DNA of 64,000 bases from Anaerolineales bacterium (GTDB taxonomy: Bacteria > Chloroflexota > Anaerolineae > Anaerolineales > Villigracilaceae), in contig JAUXUL010000016.1 of the NCBI GenBank assembly GCA_030680795.1, forward strand, positions 38,526-102,525. The letters run 5' to 3'. Positions 43,587 through 52,676 of this stretch are shown here, in pieces. Made by a program: the position numbers and the translations under genes. Under the pieces are notes generated by a model, which saw only the letters and a list, made by a program, of their open reading frames with translations, ran no database searches and was not told the DNA's origin. Every line of letters begins with the position of its first letter. Positions within the stretch are counted from its first letter, which is position 1.

Positions 43587-44075
43587 ATGAATGCCGCAGT
43601 ACAAAATATGAACATACCGAACGTAAATCACTACATCCACGCATATAAAATTGCTCCCTGGCGTATTCAACGCCAGTGGATCGGTAACATATTGCTTGCG
43701 GTGGTTGCGCTGGCCATGGTTGCCACTCTTTATCTCATTATCACTTCGCGGGCTGCAATTGCCGGGCGCGAGATCCAAGACCTGACTTATTCAATCACTG
43801 TCAGCCAGCAGGTAAGCGGAGATCTGCAAACACTGCTTGCTTCGTTAACATCTGCGAGCGCAATGGAACGTCGTGCACGCGAACTTGGTTTCCGCCCCAT
43901 GGAACCTGGTGAAATGGAATATTTGATTGTGCCGGGGTATTCCGCGCCGCAATCGTATATTTTAGCTTCCGCGCCGCACCTGCAATTGAGCGCCCTGACC
44001 ATTCCACCGGTATATAACCAGTCATTGTTGGATTGGATGGATGAAAAATTTTCATCCTATCGAGGTTCGCAATGA
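43587..44075 (+). CDS. FtsL/DivIC-like single-pass division protein
   Basis: About 162 residues with a short basic N-terminus, one transmembrane helix (ILLAVVALAMVATLYLIIT near 33-51), and a heptad-like helix to about residue 85 followed by MERRARELGFRPMEPGEMEY near 90-109, typical of FtsL. The tail is longer than in most FtsL. It overlaps the ftsI start by 4 bases. FtsL proteins are poorly conserved, so position plus topology is the main basis. The ATG at 43587 was preferred to a GTG at 43575. Confidence 0.75.
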   Translation: MNAAVQNMNIPNVNHYIHAYKIAPWRIQRQWIGNILLAVVALAMVATLYLIITSRAAIAGREIQDLTYSITVSQQVSGDLQTLLASLTSASAMERRARELGFRPMEPGEMEYLIVPGYSAPQSYILASAPHLQLSALTIPPVYNQSLLDWMDEKFSSYRGSQ

Positions 44076-45820
44076 GAGCGCAATATGCGCGCCGTACCCA
44101 GGTGTTGGCCGGTGTGATGGGGTTCATTGCGCTTGCCATCATTGTGCAAATGACCCGTATTCAAAACAGCGCCGAAGCAGATGTCTTTCGTCAGCAGGCG
44201 GAGAACTATGCTTATGAGCTGCATACCTTTTACCCGAACCGCGGGGAGGTCTATGATCGCAATGGTCGTTTACTGGCGGGGAATAAAACCGTGTACGAGA
44301 TCGGTGTCGACCTGAGCGCCGCCAAGGATGCTCATGCGATTGCATTTGCGGTGAGCTCAGAACTTGGCATGGATTACAACCAGATCATCAACCTAATTCA
44401 AAACCCGCCTGAAGGTCTTTCGTATATCGTCATTGCGGATTTTATCGAGGCACAGCAGGCCTTGAACCTTCAAGAGTTGAAGAAGGCTTTGCAGGAACAG
44501 GCTCCGCAGGGAACACGCGGCGGGCTGGCTGGACTTCAGTTCAAATCCCATCCACAACGCAGTTATCCTGAAGATGCGCTTGCTTCAAATATCATGGGCT
44601 TTGTCAGCCGTGAAGGACGCGGTTACTTTGGCATTGAAGAGAAATACGATACATTGCTGGCGGGCAACCCTGTGCAGGCGCTTGTGCCCACAGATCCAAA
44701 CAAAGCTTTTGAGATTCCACGTGTGCCAGATGGCACCACTCTCATCTTAACCATTAATCGTGACTTGCAAGCCGCCGCCGAACAAATCCTGGATGAATCC
44801 CTGCTTGTGTATAGCGCGCAGGGAGGTACCATCATCGTGATGGATCCGCGTAATGGAGAGTTGCTTGCAATTGCCGCCGCCCGCCGCATGGACTTAAATC
44901 AATTCTGGAATTACGGCGTGATCTATGACAACGCCAGTGAGTTCAACCCAGCCATTTCTAAACCCTATGAACCCGGTTCAGTCACAAAAATCCTTACTAT
45001 GGCTGCCGCATTAGACAGTTCCACAGTCACCCCCAATTCGACTTATCTTGATACCGGTTCCATCCTCATCGGCGGAGTTAATATCAAAAACTGGAATCAA
45101 GAGCCTTGGGGTGTGCAGAATATGGTCGGTTGTTTGCAACACTCGCTCAACGTGTGCATGGCTACGCTTTCCATGCAAATGGGCGCTGGAACATTTTATA
45201 GTTACATGGATAACTTCGGCTTTGGTCATCTCACCGGTGTCGATATGGCCGGCGAAGCTGCAGGCAGGCTTAAGCTTCCGGGTGATGCGGATTGGTACCC
45301 CGTTGACCTCGGCACAAATGCGTTCGGTCAGGGTCTCACCGCCACCCCCATCCAGATGTTGACTGCAGTTTCATCCGTAATAAACAATGGACGGTCAGTG
45401 ACGCCGCATGCATTGTACGCAATGGTGCGTGATGGCCGTCAATACAATGTGCCTGCGCAATATGCTGGTTCGCCCATCTCCGAGCAAACAGCAGATACGC
45501 TTACTACAATGCTCGCCGTCTCCCTTGAAACAGAAGGCTCTCTGGCGCTTGTCCCTGGTTATCGTATCGCTGGAAAAACCGGTACTGCGCAAATCCCAGT
45601 CAATGGTTATTACGACAGCGCGCAAACCAATCATTCTTTTATTGGTTGGGGCCCTGTGGACGATCCGCAATTCATGATCTATGTCTGGCTTGAACGACCC
45701 ACTGCATCCAATTGGGGATCTGAAACCGCCGCCCCTGTCTTTGCTCAAATGGCAGAAAAAACTATCATCCTTCTGGATATTCCCCCGGACGTTATTCGAC
45801 AACAACTTGTGGCAAAATAA
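44072..45820 (+). CDS. ftsI: Septal penicillin-binding transpeptidase (FtsI/PBP3-type)
   Basis: The 582-residue class B PBP has an N-terminal membrane helix, the dimer domain NRGEVYDRNGRLLA near 56-69, the catalytic SVTK tetrad at 303-306, SLN at 358-360 and KTGTAQIP at 501. It cross-links septal peptidoglycan. No PASTA domain is seen. It overlaps the ftsL-like gene by 4 bases and lies one base before murF. Confidence 0.95.
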   Translation: MRAQYARRTQVLAGVMGFIALAIIVQMTRIQNSAEADVFRQQAENYAYELHTFYPNRGEVYDRNGRLLAGNKTVYEIGVDLSAAKDAHAIAFAVSSELGMDYNQIINLIQNPPEGLSYIVIADFIEAQQALNLQELKKALQEQAPQGTRGGLAGLQFKSHPQRSYPEDALASNIMGFVSREGRGYFGIEEKYDTLLAGNPVQALVPTDPNKAFEIPRVPDGTTLILTINRDLQAAAEQILDESLLVYSAQGGTIIVMDPRNGELLAIAAARRMDLNQFWNYGVIYDNASEFNPAISKPYEPGSVTKILTMAAALDSSTVTPNSTYLDTGSILIGGVNIKNWNQEPWGVQNMVGCLQHSLNVCMATLSMQMGAGTFYSYMDNFGFGHLTGVDMAGEAAGRLKLPGDADWYPVDLGTNAFGQGLTATPIQMLTAVSSVINNGRSVTPHALYAMVRDGRQYNVPAQYAGSPISEQTADTLTTMLAVSLETEGSLALVPGYRIAGKTGTAQIPVNGYYDSAQTNHSFIGWGPVDDPQFMIYVWLERPTASNWGSETAAPVFAQMAEKTIILLDIPPDVIRQQLVAK

Positions 45821-45821
45821 A

Positions 45822-47237
45822 ATGCTGACACTCGCCGAAGTTCTCGAAGCCCTCACCACCGTTCGCATCCCGAACGCAACTGCGGTCATCACTGAAGCCG
45901 CAATAGACTCGCGTCAGGTAATCCCCGGCTCGCTCTTTGTGGCAATCCCCGGCGAAAATGTGGACGGGCATGACTTTATCGCAGATGCATTTAAGAGGGG
46001 GGCATCTTTTGTTTTAATCCAGAAGGACGTACCAGCCTCTTTCCCAACCCTTGACCTGCGTGCCGGTCTATCAACCGATTCGCCCCTCCAGCTTGATTCT
46101 CCCCTCTGTCTGCGCGTGGAAAACAGCCTCTCAGCCCTGCAGCAGATCGCACGTTTCTGGCGCCGCAAACTGGATTTGCGCGTTGTCGGCATTACCGGCA
46201 GTGTTGGAAAATCCACCACGAAAGAAATGGTTGCCGAAGTGCTTGGCACACGTTATCGTACACTGCGCAGTCCCGGAAATTTGAATAATGAGATCGGCTT
46301 ACCGCTCACCATCTTGAAGCTCGGCACTGGACATAAACGCGCCGTATTGGAAATGGGATTTTATGTTCCCGGCGAGATCCAATTCCTTTGCGATATTGCC
46401 CAGCCTCAAATCGGCGTCGTCACAAATGTTGGCACCGTCCATGCGGAGCGCGCAGGTTCACAGGAAGCCATTGCGCGCGGTAAAAGTGAATTGATCCAGG
46501 CGCTTCCGTCCGATGGCGTCGCCATTCTCAACTTTGACGATCCCTGGGTTCGCAAAATGGAAGAGAAATCCAAAGCGCGTGTTTTCTTCTACGGGCTTTC
46601 ACCTGAAGCAGACTTATGGGCTGATCAGATCGAAGGATTAGGTTTGGACGGTATTCGCTTCCGCCTGCACCACGAAGGCGAGGTCTTACATTCACATGTT
46701 CCTATGATCGGGCGGCACTCGGTTCATACTGCTTTGCGCGCCGCCTCCGTCGGTTTGAATGATGGTTTAACCTGGCAGGAAATTTTCGAAGGACTCTCAC
46801 ATGGACACGCGCAATTACGCCTTGTGGCTGTGCGCAGCGGGAACGGCGCATTGATCCTCGATGATACCTACAATGCCTCACCAGAATCCATGTTAGCCGC
46901 ATTGAATCTGCTGGATGAAATGGATGGACGCAAGATCGCAGTTTTGGGGGATATGCTTGAATTGGGTCAGTACGAAAAACAGGGACATGAGATCGTAGGC
47001 ATGCGCGCCGCCCAGGTGGCAAAAGTTGTGCTCACACTCGGCCCCCGTGGACAGATGATTGCAGATGCTGCGCGGCGTGCTGGAATGAAGTCGACACAAA
47101 TTTTAGTGTTTGAAAAATCGGAATCGTTGGTGGATTGGTTGAATAACAACCTTACACCAAACGATACAGTGCTCATCAAAGGCTCTCATGGATTACGTAT
47201 GGACCGTATCACCGCCGCTTTGGAGGTCAGCTCATGA
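45822..47237 (+). CDS. murF: UDP-MurNAc-tripeptide-D-Ala-D-Ala ligase
   Basis: The 471-residue Mur ligase starts MLTLAEVLEALTTVRIP and has the ATP loop TGSVGKSTTKEMVAEVL near 124-140, the GNLNNEIGLPLT motif near 155 and the C-terminal DDTYNASPESMLAALN segment near 345. It adds D-Ala-D-Ala to UDP-MurNAc-tripeptide. The ATG at 45822 begins one base after the ftsI stop. A segment around 68-95 (LRAGLSTDSPLQLDS) looks unlike the family and may be a further small insertion. Confidence 0.94.
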   Translation: MLTLAEVLEALTTVRIPNATAVITEAAIDSRQVIPGSLFVAIPGENVDGHDFIADAFKRGASFVLIQKDVPASFPTLDLRAGLSTDSPLQLDSPLCLRVENSLSALQQIARFWRRKLDLRVVGITGSVGKSTTKEMVAEVLGTRYRTLRSPGNLNNEIGLPLTILKLGTGHKRAVLEMGFYVPGEIQFLCDIAQPQIGVVTNVGTVHAERAGSQEAIARGKSELIQALPSDGVAILNFDDPWVRKMEEKSKARVFFYGLSPEADLWADQIEGLGLDGIRFRLHHEGEVLHSHVPMIGRHSVHTALRAASVGLNDGLTWQEIFEGLSHGHAQLRLVAVRSGNGALILDDTYNASPESMLAALNLLDEMDGRKIAVLGDMLELGQYEKQGHEIVGMRAAQVAKVVLTLGPRGQMIADAARRAGMKSTQILVFEKSESLVDWLNNNLTPNDTVLIKGSHGLRMDRITAALEVSS

Positions 47238-48232
47238 GACAGATCGCGTTTTCGCTCAGCCTGACAGGGCTTGCTTTCATAATGACCGCCATTTGGGGAG
47301 GACCTCTGCTTCGCATCCTGCGTCATTTCAAAGTTGGCAAGATCATCCGTGTCGAGGAGCCTGATTCGCACCGTGTAAAGATGGGGACGCCCACAATGGG
47401 TGGGGTCATGTTCATTTTGTCGGTGCTGTTGCTCAGCGGGCTGTTGAATGCTGCTGCCTTGATCGGTGTAGCCACGAGCGGCGTGGGACGTTCTATTCTT
47501 TTGCCAATGGTTGTCATGTTTGGGTATGCCATCCTGGGCGCGGTGGATGATTGGGAGGGTGTTCACGGCAGGCGCAAAGGCGATGGAATGCGTTCCAGTA
47601 CCAAGTTCATGTTCCAGGTGCTGCTTGCCCTTGGTACTGCTTATGTTTTGAAATATGTGATTGATGCGCCGGATGTTTACATCCCCGGCTTGTTCTTTGA
47701 AGTTGAACTTGGCTGGTTCTATGTGCCGATTGCCGCTTTCATTATTGTTGCGGAATCAAATGCGATTAACTTTACAGACGGTCTCGATGGACTAGCCGGC
47801 TTGATCGCCGCCACGGCGATTGCGGGGTTTGGCGGTATTGCCCTCATGCAGGAACAGGTGTATCTCGCGCGTTTTTGTTTTATTTTGGTCGGCGCGCTCT
47901 TCGGCTTTTTATGGTTCAACGTACATCCTGCTGAACTCATCATGGGAGATACGGGTTCGCTTTCTCTTGGCGCAGTGTTGGCAGTCGTTGCGTTGATGAC
48001 CGGTCAATGGCCGATGTTGTTGGTCATTGGCATCATTCCGCTGAGTGAAATGTTGAGCGTGGTGATCCAGATCGGTTATTTCAAGTGGACGAAAGGCAAG
48101 CGTTTTTTCAAAATGGCGCCGATCCATTTACATTTTGAATTACTCGGCTGGAGCGAAACACAAGTTGTGCAACGTTTCTGGCTGATTGGTTTGATGTCCG
48201 CCTTGATCGGCATTGGATTGTCGCAGGTTTAG
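47234..48232 (+). CDS. mraY: Phospho-N-acetylmuramoyl-pentapeptide transferase
   Basis: The 332-residue polytopic protein moves phospho-MurNAc-pentapeptide to undecaprenyl phosphate. It shows the family motifs KMGTPTMGGVMFIL near 50-63, ADDWEGVHGRRKGD near 102, ESNAINFTDGLDGLAGLIA near 173-191, and MGDTGSLSLGAVLA near 237. It overlaps murF by 4 bases. Confidence 0.95.
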   Translation: MRQIAFSLSLTGLAFIMTAIWGGPLLRILRHFKVGKIIRVEEPDSHRVKMGTPTMGGVMFILSVLLLSGLLNAAALIGVATSGVGRSILLPMVVMFGYAILGAVDDWEGVHGRRKGDGMRSSTKFMFQVLLALGTAYVLKYVIDAPDVYIPGLFFEVELGWFYVPIAAFIIVAESNAINFTDGLDGLAGLIAATAIAGFGGIALMQEQVYLARFCFILVGALFGFLWFNVHPAELIMGDTGSLSLGAVLAVVALMTGQWPMLLVIGIIPLSEMLSVVIQIGYFKWTKGKRFFKMAPIHLHFELLGWSETQVVQRFWLIGLMSALIGIGLSQV

Positions 48233-48239
48233 AAATTCC

Positions 48240-48324
48240 GTCATTGCGAGGAGGAGGCTCTTCCCGACGAAGCAATCCCCTCAATATGTTGGAGATTGCT
48301 TCCGGCTAACGCCCTCGCAATGAC
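48240..48324. repeat. Dispersed GTCATTGCGAGG hairpin repeat before murD
   Basis: Perfect 12-bp terminal inverted repeats (GTCATTGCGAGG and CCTCGCAATGAC) bound an 85-base element with inner GAAGCAATC/GATTGCTTC halves. It lies between mraY and murD and is related to the elements at 35473 and 52541. Confidence 0.85.
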
Positions 48325-48335
48325 GCAGGAAAGAT

Positions 48336-49733
48336 ATGACAAATTGGAACAACACTCACACCCTCATCCTCGGCGCGGCGAGACAAGGCATTGCCCTTGC
48401 TCGCTGGCTCTCCCGTCACGGTTCACACGTGACCTTGAGTGACTCGCGCAGTGCGGATGAATTTGCCTCCGCCCGTGCATCTCTCGCGGATACGAATGTG
48501 GAATGGGCAGTGGGTGGGCATCCGCTTGAGCTTTTGGAAAACACAGATGTACTTTGTCTTTCTGGCGGCGTGCCATTGGATCTACCCATCGTGCAGGAAG
48601 CTGTCAAACGCGGCATTCCGCTTTCGAATGACACACAAATTTTCATGGATGTCGCACCATGCAAGACGATCGGCATTACAGGCTCGGCAGGCAAGACAAC
48701 GACGACGACGCTGGTAGGTGAAATGGCGAAATTAGACCGTAGACCGCAGGCCATAGACCGTGAATCGTCCATCGTCTACGTAGGTGGCAACCTCGGTGAC
48801 CCGCTCATTAACTACGTGGACGATATGAAGGCAGATGACCTCGCCATCCTTGAGATTTCATCATTTCAATTGGAGCAAATGACCATCTCGCCGAACATCT
48901 CCGCCATTCTTAATATCACACCCAATCATCTGGACCGTCACGGCACGATGGCAGCGTACACAAATGCCAAGGCGCGCATTCTGCAATTTCAAACTGGGAA
49001 AGACACTGCCATCCTCGGCCATGATGACAAAGGTGCGTGGAGTTTGCGAAACAAAGTAAAAGGTAAATTGTTTACTTTCAGTTTGCATGATTTGGATGAA
49101 GGTTTGAACGGCGCATATTTGCACGATGGTTTATTGAACCTGCGCGATGGAAATGCATACCTGCCTTTGATATTGCGCGAGAAGGTTCAATTGCGCGGCG
49201 ACCATAACGTAGCGAACGTGCTGTCCGCATTCACAATCGGTCACGCGGCTGGATTCAAACTGGATGACATGCTTGCAGCCGTGGAAGAATTTCGCAGCGT
49301 GCCGCATAGACTCGAGCTTGTCCGCGAATTGAATGGCGTGCGCTGGTATAACGACTCAATTGCGACTGCACCGGAGCGAAGCATTGCGGCCATCCATGCC
49401 TTTGATGAACCGATCGTGTTGATGCTTGGCGGACGTGACAAAGATTTGCCCTGGGATGAAATTGCAAAACTGATTTGCAAACGCGTGGATCATGTGGTGC
49501 TTTTTGGCGAGGCGGCGGAGCTGATTCAGAAAGCCGTATCAACTGTCGGCGGGGCGCGCAGCGTTGACCTTCGTCGCGCAAAGCAGCTTAAAGAGGCAAT
49601 TGCCATCGCCGCAGAAATTGCCAGGGCAGGCGACATCGTCCTGCTTTCACCGGGCGGCACGAGTTATGACGAGTTCAAGGATTTTGCTGAGAGAGGAGAA
49701 ACCTTTAGAAAATGGGTACTGGAACTTTCGTAG
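48336..49733 (+). CDS. murD: UDP-MurNAc-L-Ala:D-glutamate ligase
   Basis: The 465-residue Mur ligase has the ATP loop TGSAGKTTTTT near 115-125, a GNLGDP motif, NHLDRHG near 197-203 and the C-terminal NDSIATAPERS near 325. It adds D-glutamate to UDP-MurNAc-L-Ala. Residues about 133-146 (LDRRPQAIDRESSI) come from repeat-like DNA in frame, at the point where MurD usually has one short linker before the YVGGN strand. It overlaps ftsW by 22 bases. Confidence 0.94.
   Translation: MTNWNNTHTLILGAARQGIALARWLSRHGSHVTLSDSRSADEFASARASLADTNVEWAVGGHPLELLENTDVLCLSGGVPLDLPIVQEAVKRGIPLSNDTQIFMDVAPCKTIGITGSAGKTTTTTLVGEMAKLDRRPQAIDRESSIVYVGGNLGDPLINYVDDMKADDLAILEISSFQLEQMTISPNISAILNITPNHLDRHGTMAAYTNAKARILQFQTGKDTAILGHDDKGAWSLRNKVKGKLFTFSLHDLDEGLNGAYLHDGLLNLRDGNAYLPLILREKVQLRGDHNVANVLSAFTIGHAAGFKLDDMLAAVEEFRSVPHRLELVRELNGVRWYNDSIATAPERSIAAIHAFDEPIVLMLGGRDKDLPWDEIAKLICKRVDHVVLFGEAAELIQKAVSTVGGARSVDLRRAKQLKEAIAIAAEIARAGDIVLLSPGGTSYDEFKDFAERGETFRKWVLELS
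48731..48777. repeat. Short GACCGTAGACCG-type repeat in frame inside murD
   Basis: The bases alternate between GACCGTAGACCG, CCATAGACCG and TCGTCCATCGTC, a direct-repeat style seen in dispersed elements of related genomes. It codes for about 14 extra residues and keeps the frame. Confidence 0.6.
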
Positions 49734-50986
49734 ACGAACGACCTTACGCGGAGAGACCAAACGCTTCACGCCGCATCGGGATTTTTCGCGGCTTCGATAT
49801 GCCATTGCTTGTAGCGGTTGTGGCGTTGATCGTTTTTGGTTTGGTCATGCTTTATTCGTCTTCATGGGATTTCTCGCTCGGCGCATATGGCGACCCGATG
49901 TATATGTTCGATCGTCAATTGATCTGGCTTGGGTTTGGGTTGGCGATCGCGGTCATTCTTGCGTTCTTTGATTACCATCATTGGCGCAAACTTGTTGTGC
50001 CCGCCATGATCCTGACCATTGGATTGTTGATGACCATTTTGTTAATGAACGAAATTCGTTTTGGTGCGAAGCGCGCGTTCTTCGATGGCTCGGCCCAGCC
50101 TTCTGAATTGGCAAAATTGGTTTCAATTCTTTATCTCAGTGTCTGGCTGTATGCAAAACGACAACACTTGCAGGATATTTCGCTTGGTTTGATTCCGCTG
50201 GGGGTGATTCTTGGCGTAGTGGGCGGCTTGATCTATCAACAACCTGACTTGAGTGCCGCCGCGACAGTTTTTATGTTGGGTGGTTTGCTCTTCTTCCTCG
50301 CCGGTGGTGACTTAAAACAGATCGGCGTTCTGCTTGTGGTTGCATCTATTGCCGCGTGGGTGGTTGCTTCTGTCAGCATCACGGGTCAGCAGCGCGTAGA
50401 CGATTTTCTTGCGGGCATCAAAGATCCGTTGCAGGCTTCGTATCATGTGCGTCGTTCCTTTGAAGCCATTGTCAACGGCGGCTGGTTTGGGGCTGGCTTG
50501 GGTCAATCACAATCCAAGCTCACTGGTTTGCCTGTGCCTCCAACCGATAGCGTCTTCGCAGTTGTAGTCGAAGAACTCGGATGGTTTGGCGCAGTTGGGT
50601 TGATTTCTTTATATGGTTTTCTTGTCTGGCGCGGATTGGTCATTGCCCGCCGCGCACCGGATATGCTGGGTACACTTCTCGCATCCGGTCTTGTGGTCTG
50701 GATCGCTTTTGAAGCCTTGCTCAACATGGCGGTGATGGTCGGCCTGCTGCCATTTGCAGGAAACGCATTGCCCTTTATCAGCGCGGGCGGTTCAAACCTG
50801 GTTGCCATACTTGCCGCGCTCGGTATTCTCTTTAATATTTCCCGCCAGACAGGCGAAGGTACGATTTCAGATGACGAATGGAGGTCTTATAGTGCGGTTG
50901 TTAATTTGCGCTGGTGGAACGGGCGGCGGAGTGTATCCCGCACTCGCCGTTCACAGCGCGCTAACCGGTCAACACGCGAACGTTGA
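49712..50986 (+). CDS. ftsW: Lipid II polymerase/flippase-family FtsW
   Basis: The 424-residue SEDS protein has the expected multiple membrane segments, the GAKRAFFDGSAQPSELAKL motif near 111-129, the SYHVRRSFEAIVNGGWFGAGLGQSQSKL loop near 243-270 and NALPFISAGGSNLVAIL near 351-367. It polymerises septal peptidoglycan with FtsI. Its last 32 residues are encoded in a different frame over the first 95 bases of murG and are basic (GRRSVSRTRRSQRANRS). Confidence 0.92.
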   Translation: MGTGTFVDERPYAERPNASRRIGIFRGFDMPLLVAVVALIVFGLVMLYSSSWDFSLGAYGDPMYMFDRQLIWLGFGLAIAVILAFFDYHHWRKLVVPAMILTIGLLMTILLMNEIRFGAKRAFFDGSAQPSELAKLVSILYLSVWLYAKRQHLQDISLGLIPLGVILGVVGGLIYQQPDLSAAATVFMLGGLLFFLAGGDLKQIGVLLVVASIAAWVVASVSITGQQRVDDFLAGIKDPLQASYHVRRSFEAIVNGGWFGAGLGQSQSKLTGLPVPPTDSVFAVVVEELGWFGAVGLISLYGFLVWRGLVIARRAPDMLGTLLASGLVVWIAFEALLNMAVMVGLLPFAGNALPFISAGGSNLVAILAALGILFNISRQTGEGTISDDEWRSYSAVVNLRWWNGRRSVSRTRRSQRANRSTRER

Positions 50987-51989
50987 AACCCTGTGGGTTG
51001 GCGGCGAAGGCGGCATGGAAGAGGGACTCGTGAATCGCGCGGGCATCTCTTATCGTTCCATACCTGCCGCGGGCCTGCATGGCGTTGGGTTGCGTGCGCT
51101 GCCCGGCAATCTTGCAAAACTCACACGCGGCGTGATTGAATCGCGCCGTATCCTGCGCGGGTTCAAACCCGATGTGCTTTTCTTTACCGGCGGTTTCGTT
51201 GCCGCGCCCATGGCTGTGGCAGGTCGAAACATTCCAACCGCATTATATGTACCTGATATTGAGCCGGGTCTTGCGCTCAAATTTCCTTCTCGTTTTGCGG
51301 ATGTCGTGGCTGTAACCGCCTCCGACTCAAAAAAATATTTCTCCCACCCGGAGAGACTCGTCCTCTCAGGCTACCCGCTTCGTGCCGACCTCTTGAACTG
51401 GTCCCGCGAAAAAGCGACTCAGCACTTAGGGCTTGACTCTACAAAGCCCACCCTGCTGGTCACCGGCGGAAGCAAAGGCGCACGTTCGATCAACATGGCA
51501 GTCTTGAAGCATCTCAACGAGTTATTGGATATGGCTCAAATTATTCACATCACAGGTTCTTTGGATTGGCCCGTCATTGAGAAAGCCGCGCAGGAATTAC
51601 CCGCGCAATTACAGGCTCGTTATCATGCCATGCCATATTCACATGAGATGGGCGCCGCGCTTGCTGCCGCAGATCTGGTGCTCTCGCGTGCGGGAGCATC
51701 CACACTGGGCGAATATCCCTTGTTTGGGTTGCCCGCTATATTGGTCCCATACCCGTATGCATGGCGATACCAAAAGGTGAATGCAGAGTTTCTCGCGGGG
51801 CGAAACGCGGCTGTCATCTTGCAGGATGAATCATTGGAAGATAAACTCCCGTCTGTGGTAAAGGATCTTTTCCTTAATAAGAATAAACTTGGAGCCATGC
51901 GTACCGCAATGAAAAAACTGTCACACCCCAATGCGGCAAGCATTATCGCCAGCCAGTTGGTTGAACTGGCAGGAGAGCAACCCTTATGA
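50892..51989 (+). CDS. murG: UDP-GlcNAc:lipid I transferase MurG
   Basis: About 365 residues with the N-terminal GGTGGGVYPALA motif, FTGGFVAAPMAVAGR near 100, VTGGSKGARSIN near 195 and the sugar-binding SRAGASTLGEYPLFGLPAILVPYP near 270. It forms lipid II. I chose a GTG start at 50892, which has GGAGG 7 bases upstream and gives a family-like start (VRLLICAGGTGGG). The gene overlaps ftsW by 95 bases and the cvpA-like gene by 4. Confidence 0.93.
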   Translation: MRLLICAGGTGGGVYPALAVHSALTGQHANVETLWVGGEGGMEEGLVNRAGISYRSIPAAGLHGVGLRALPGNLAKLTRGVIESRRILRGFKPDVLFFTGGFVAAPMAVAGRNIPTALYVPDIEPGLALKFPSRFADVVAVTASDSKKYFSHPERLVLSGYPLRADLLNWSREKATQHLGLDSTKPTLLVTGGSKGARSINMAVLKHLNELLDMAQIIHITGSLDWPVIEKAAQELPAQLQARYHAMPYSHEMGAALAAADLVLSRAGASTLGEYPLFGLPAILVPYPYAWRYQKVNAEFLAGRNAAVILQDESLEDKLPSVVKDLFLNKNKLGAMRTAMKKLSHPNAASIIASQLVELAGEQPL

Positions 51990-52534
51990 TGAGTATTATT
52001 TATATCTTCTGGATGTATGTCATCCTCTTTGCAGTGATCGGCGCCATGCGCGGCTGGGCAAAGGAATTGCTCGTTGCCTTCAGTGTCATCACCGCGCTGG
52101 CAGTCAATTTGCTTTTGGAGAAATACATTCCCATAGTCAAGAACCTCGCCAACCCTCCCGAACCGAGCGTTGATGCCCTCAGGTCCCTGTTTTGGATCCG
52201 CACTCTTATCCTGGTCGCGCTTGTTTACTTTGGGTACCAAACAGTAGCCATCGCGCGTTTTGCATCCAAAGCCGTGCGCGAGCGTTTACAGGATTCGCTC
52301 TTTGGCGCAGTACTGGGCGGTTTGAATGGCTATTTAGTTGCAGGTACCATCCTTTTCTATAATCATGTGGCAAACTATCCATATAAGGAAATCATCAGCC
52401 CCGCAACCGATCAGGCCTTCATCCAGGCTGTTGATACGATGATGAAATATATGCCTCCGCGCTTTTTAGGCGAGCCAGGAATTTATTTTGCCGTCATTAT
52501 TATTTTGATATTTATTATTGTGGTGTATATCTAA
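51986..52534 (+). CDS. CvpA-like integral membrane protein
   Basis: The 182-residue protein has membrane segments near 3-20, 26-44, 67-83, 103-120 and a hydrophobic C-terminus. The pattern ..RGWAKELL..., SVITALAVNLLL and LFGAVLGGLNGYLVAG fits the CvpA/YqeH-type family of envelope proteins. It overlaps murG by 4 bases. CvpA-like genes are unusual at this place of the cluster. Its role here, perhaps in septum growth, is a guess. Confidence 0.7.
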   Translation: MMSIIYIFWMYVILFAVIGAMRGWAKELLVAFSVITALAVNLLLEKYIPIVKNLANPPEPSVDALRSLFWIRTLILVALVYFGYQTVAIARFASKAVRERLQDSLFGAVLGGLNGYLVAGTILFYNHVANYPYKEIISPATDQAFIQAVDTMMKYMPPRFLGEPGIYFAVIIILIFIIVVYI

Positions 52535-52540
52535 TCTTAT

Positions 52541-52657
52541 GTCATTGTGAGGCGGTGTTTTTCCGCCGAAGCAATCTCCAACACGATGCAGGAGATTGCT
52601 TCGGGCTGGGTCTCGAGACGCCAAGAACGCTACTCGACCACCAGCCCTCGCAATGAC
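52541..52657. repeat. Dispersed GTCATTGTGAGG hairpin repeat with a nested element
   Basis: Terminal halves GTCATTGTGAGG and CCTCGCAATGAC (one mismatch) enclose GAAGCAATCTCC/GGAGATTGCTTC halves and a second inserted element, TCTCGAGACGCC with CTACTCGACCACC. It lies directly before murC. Confidence 0.8.
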
Positions 52658-52676
52658 ATGAGGAAGAAAAAAAACT

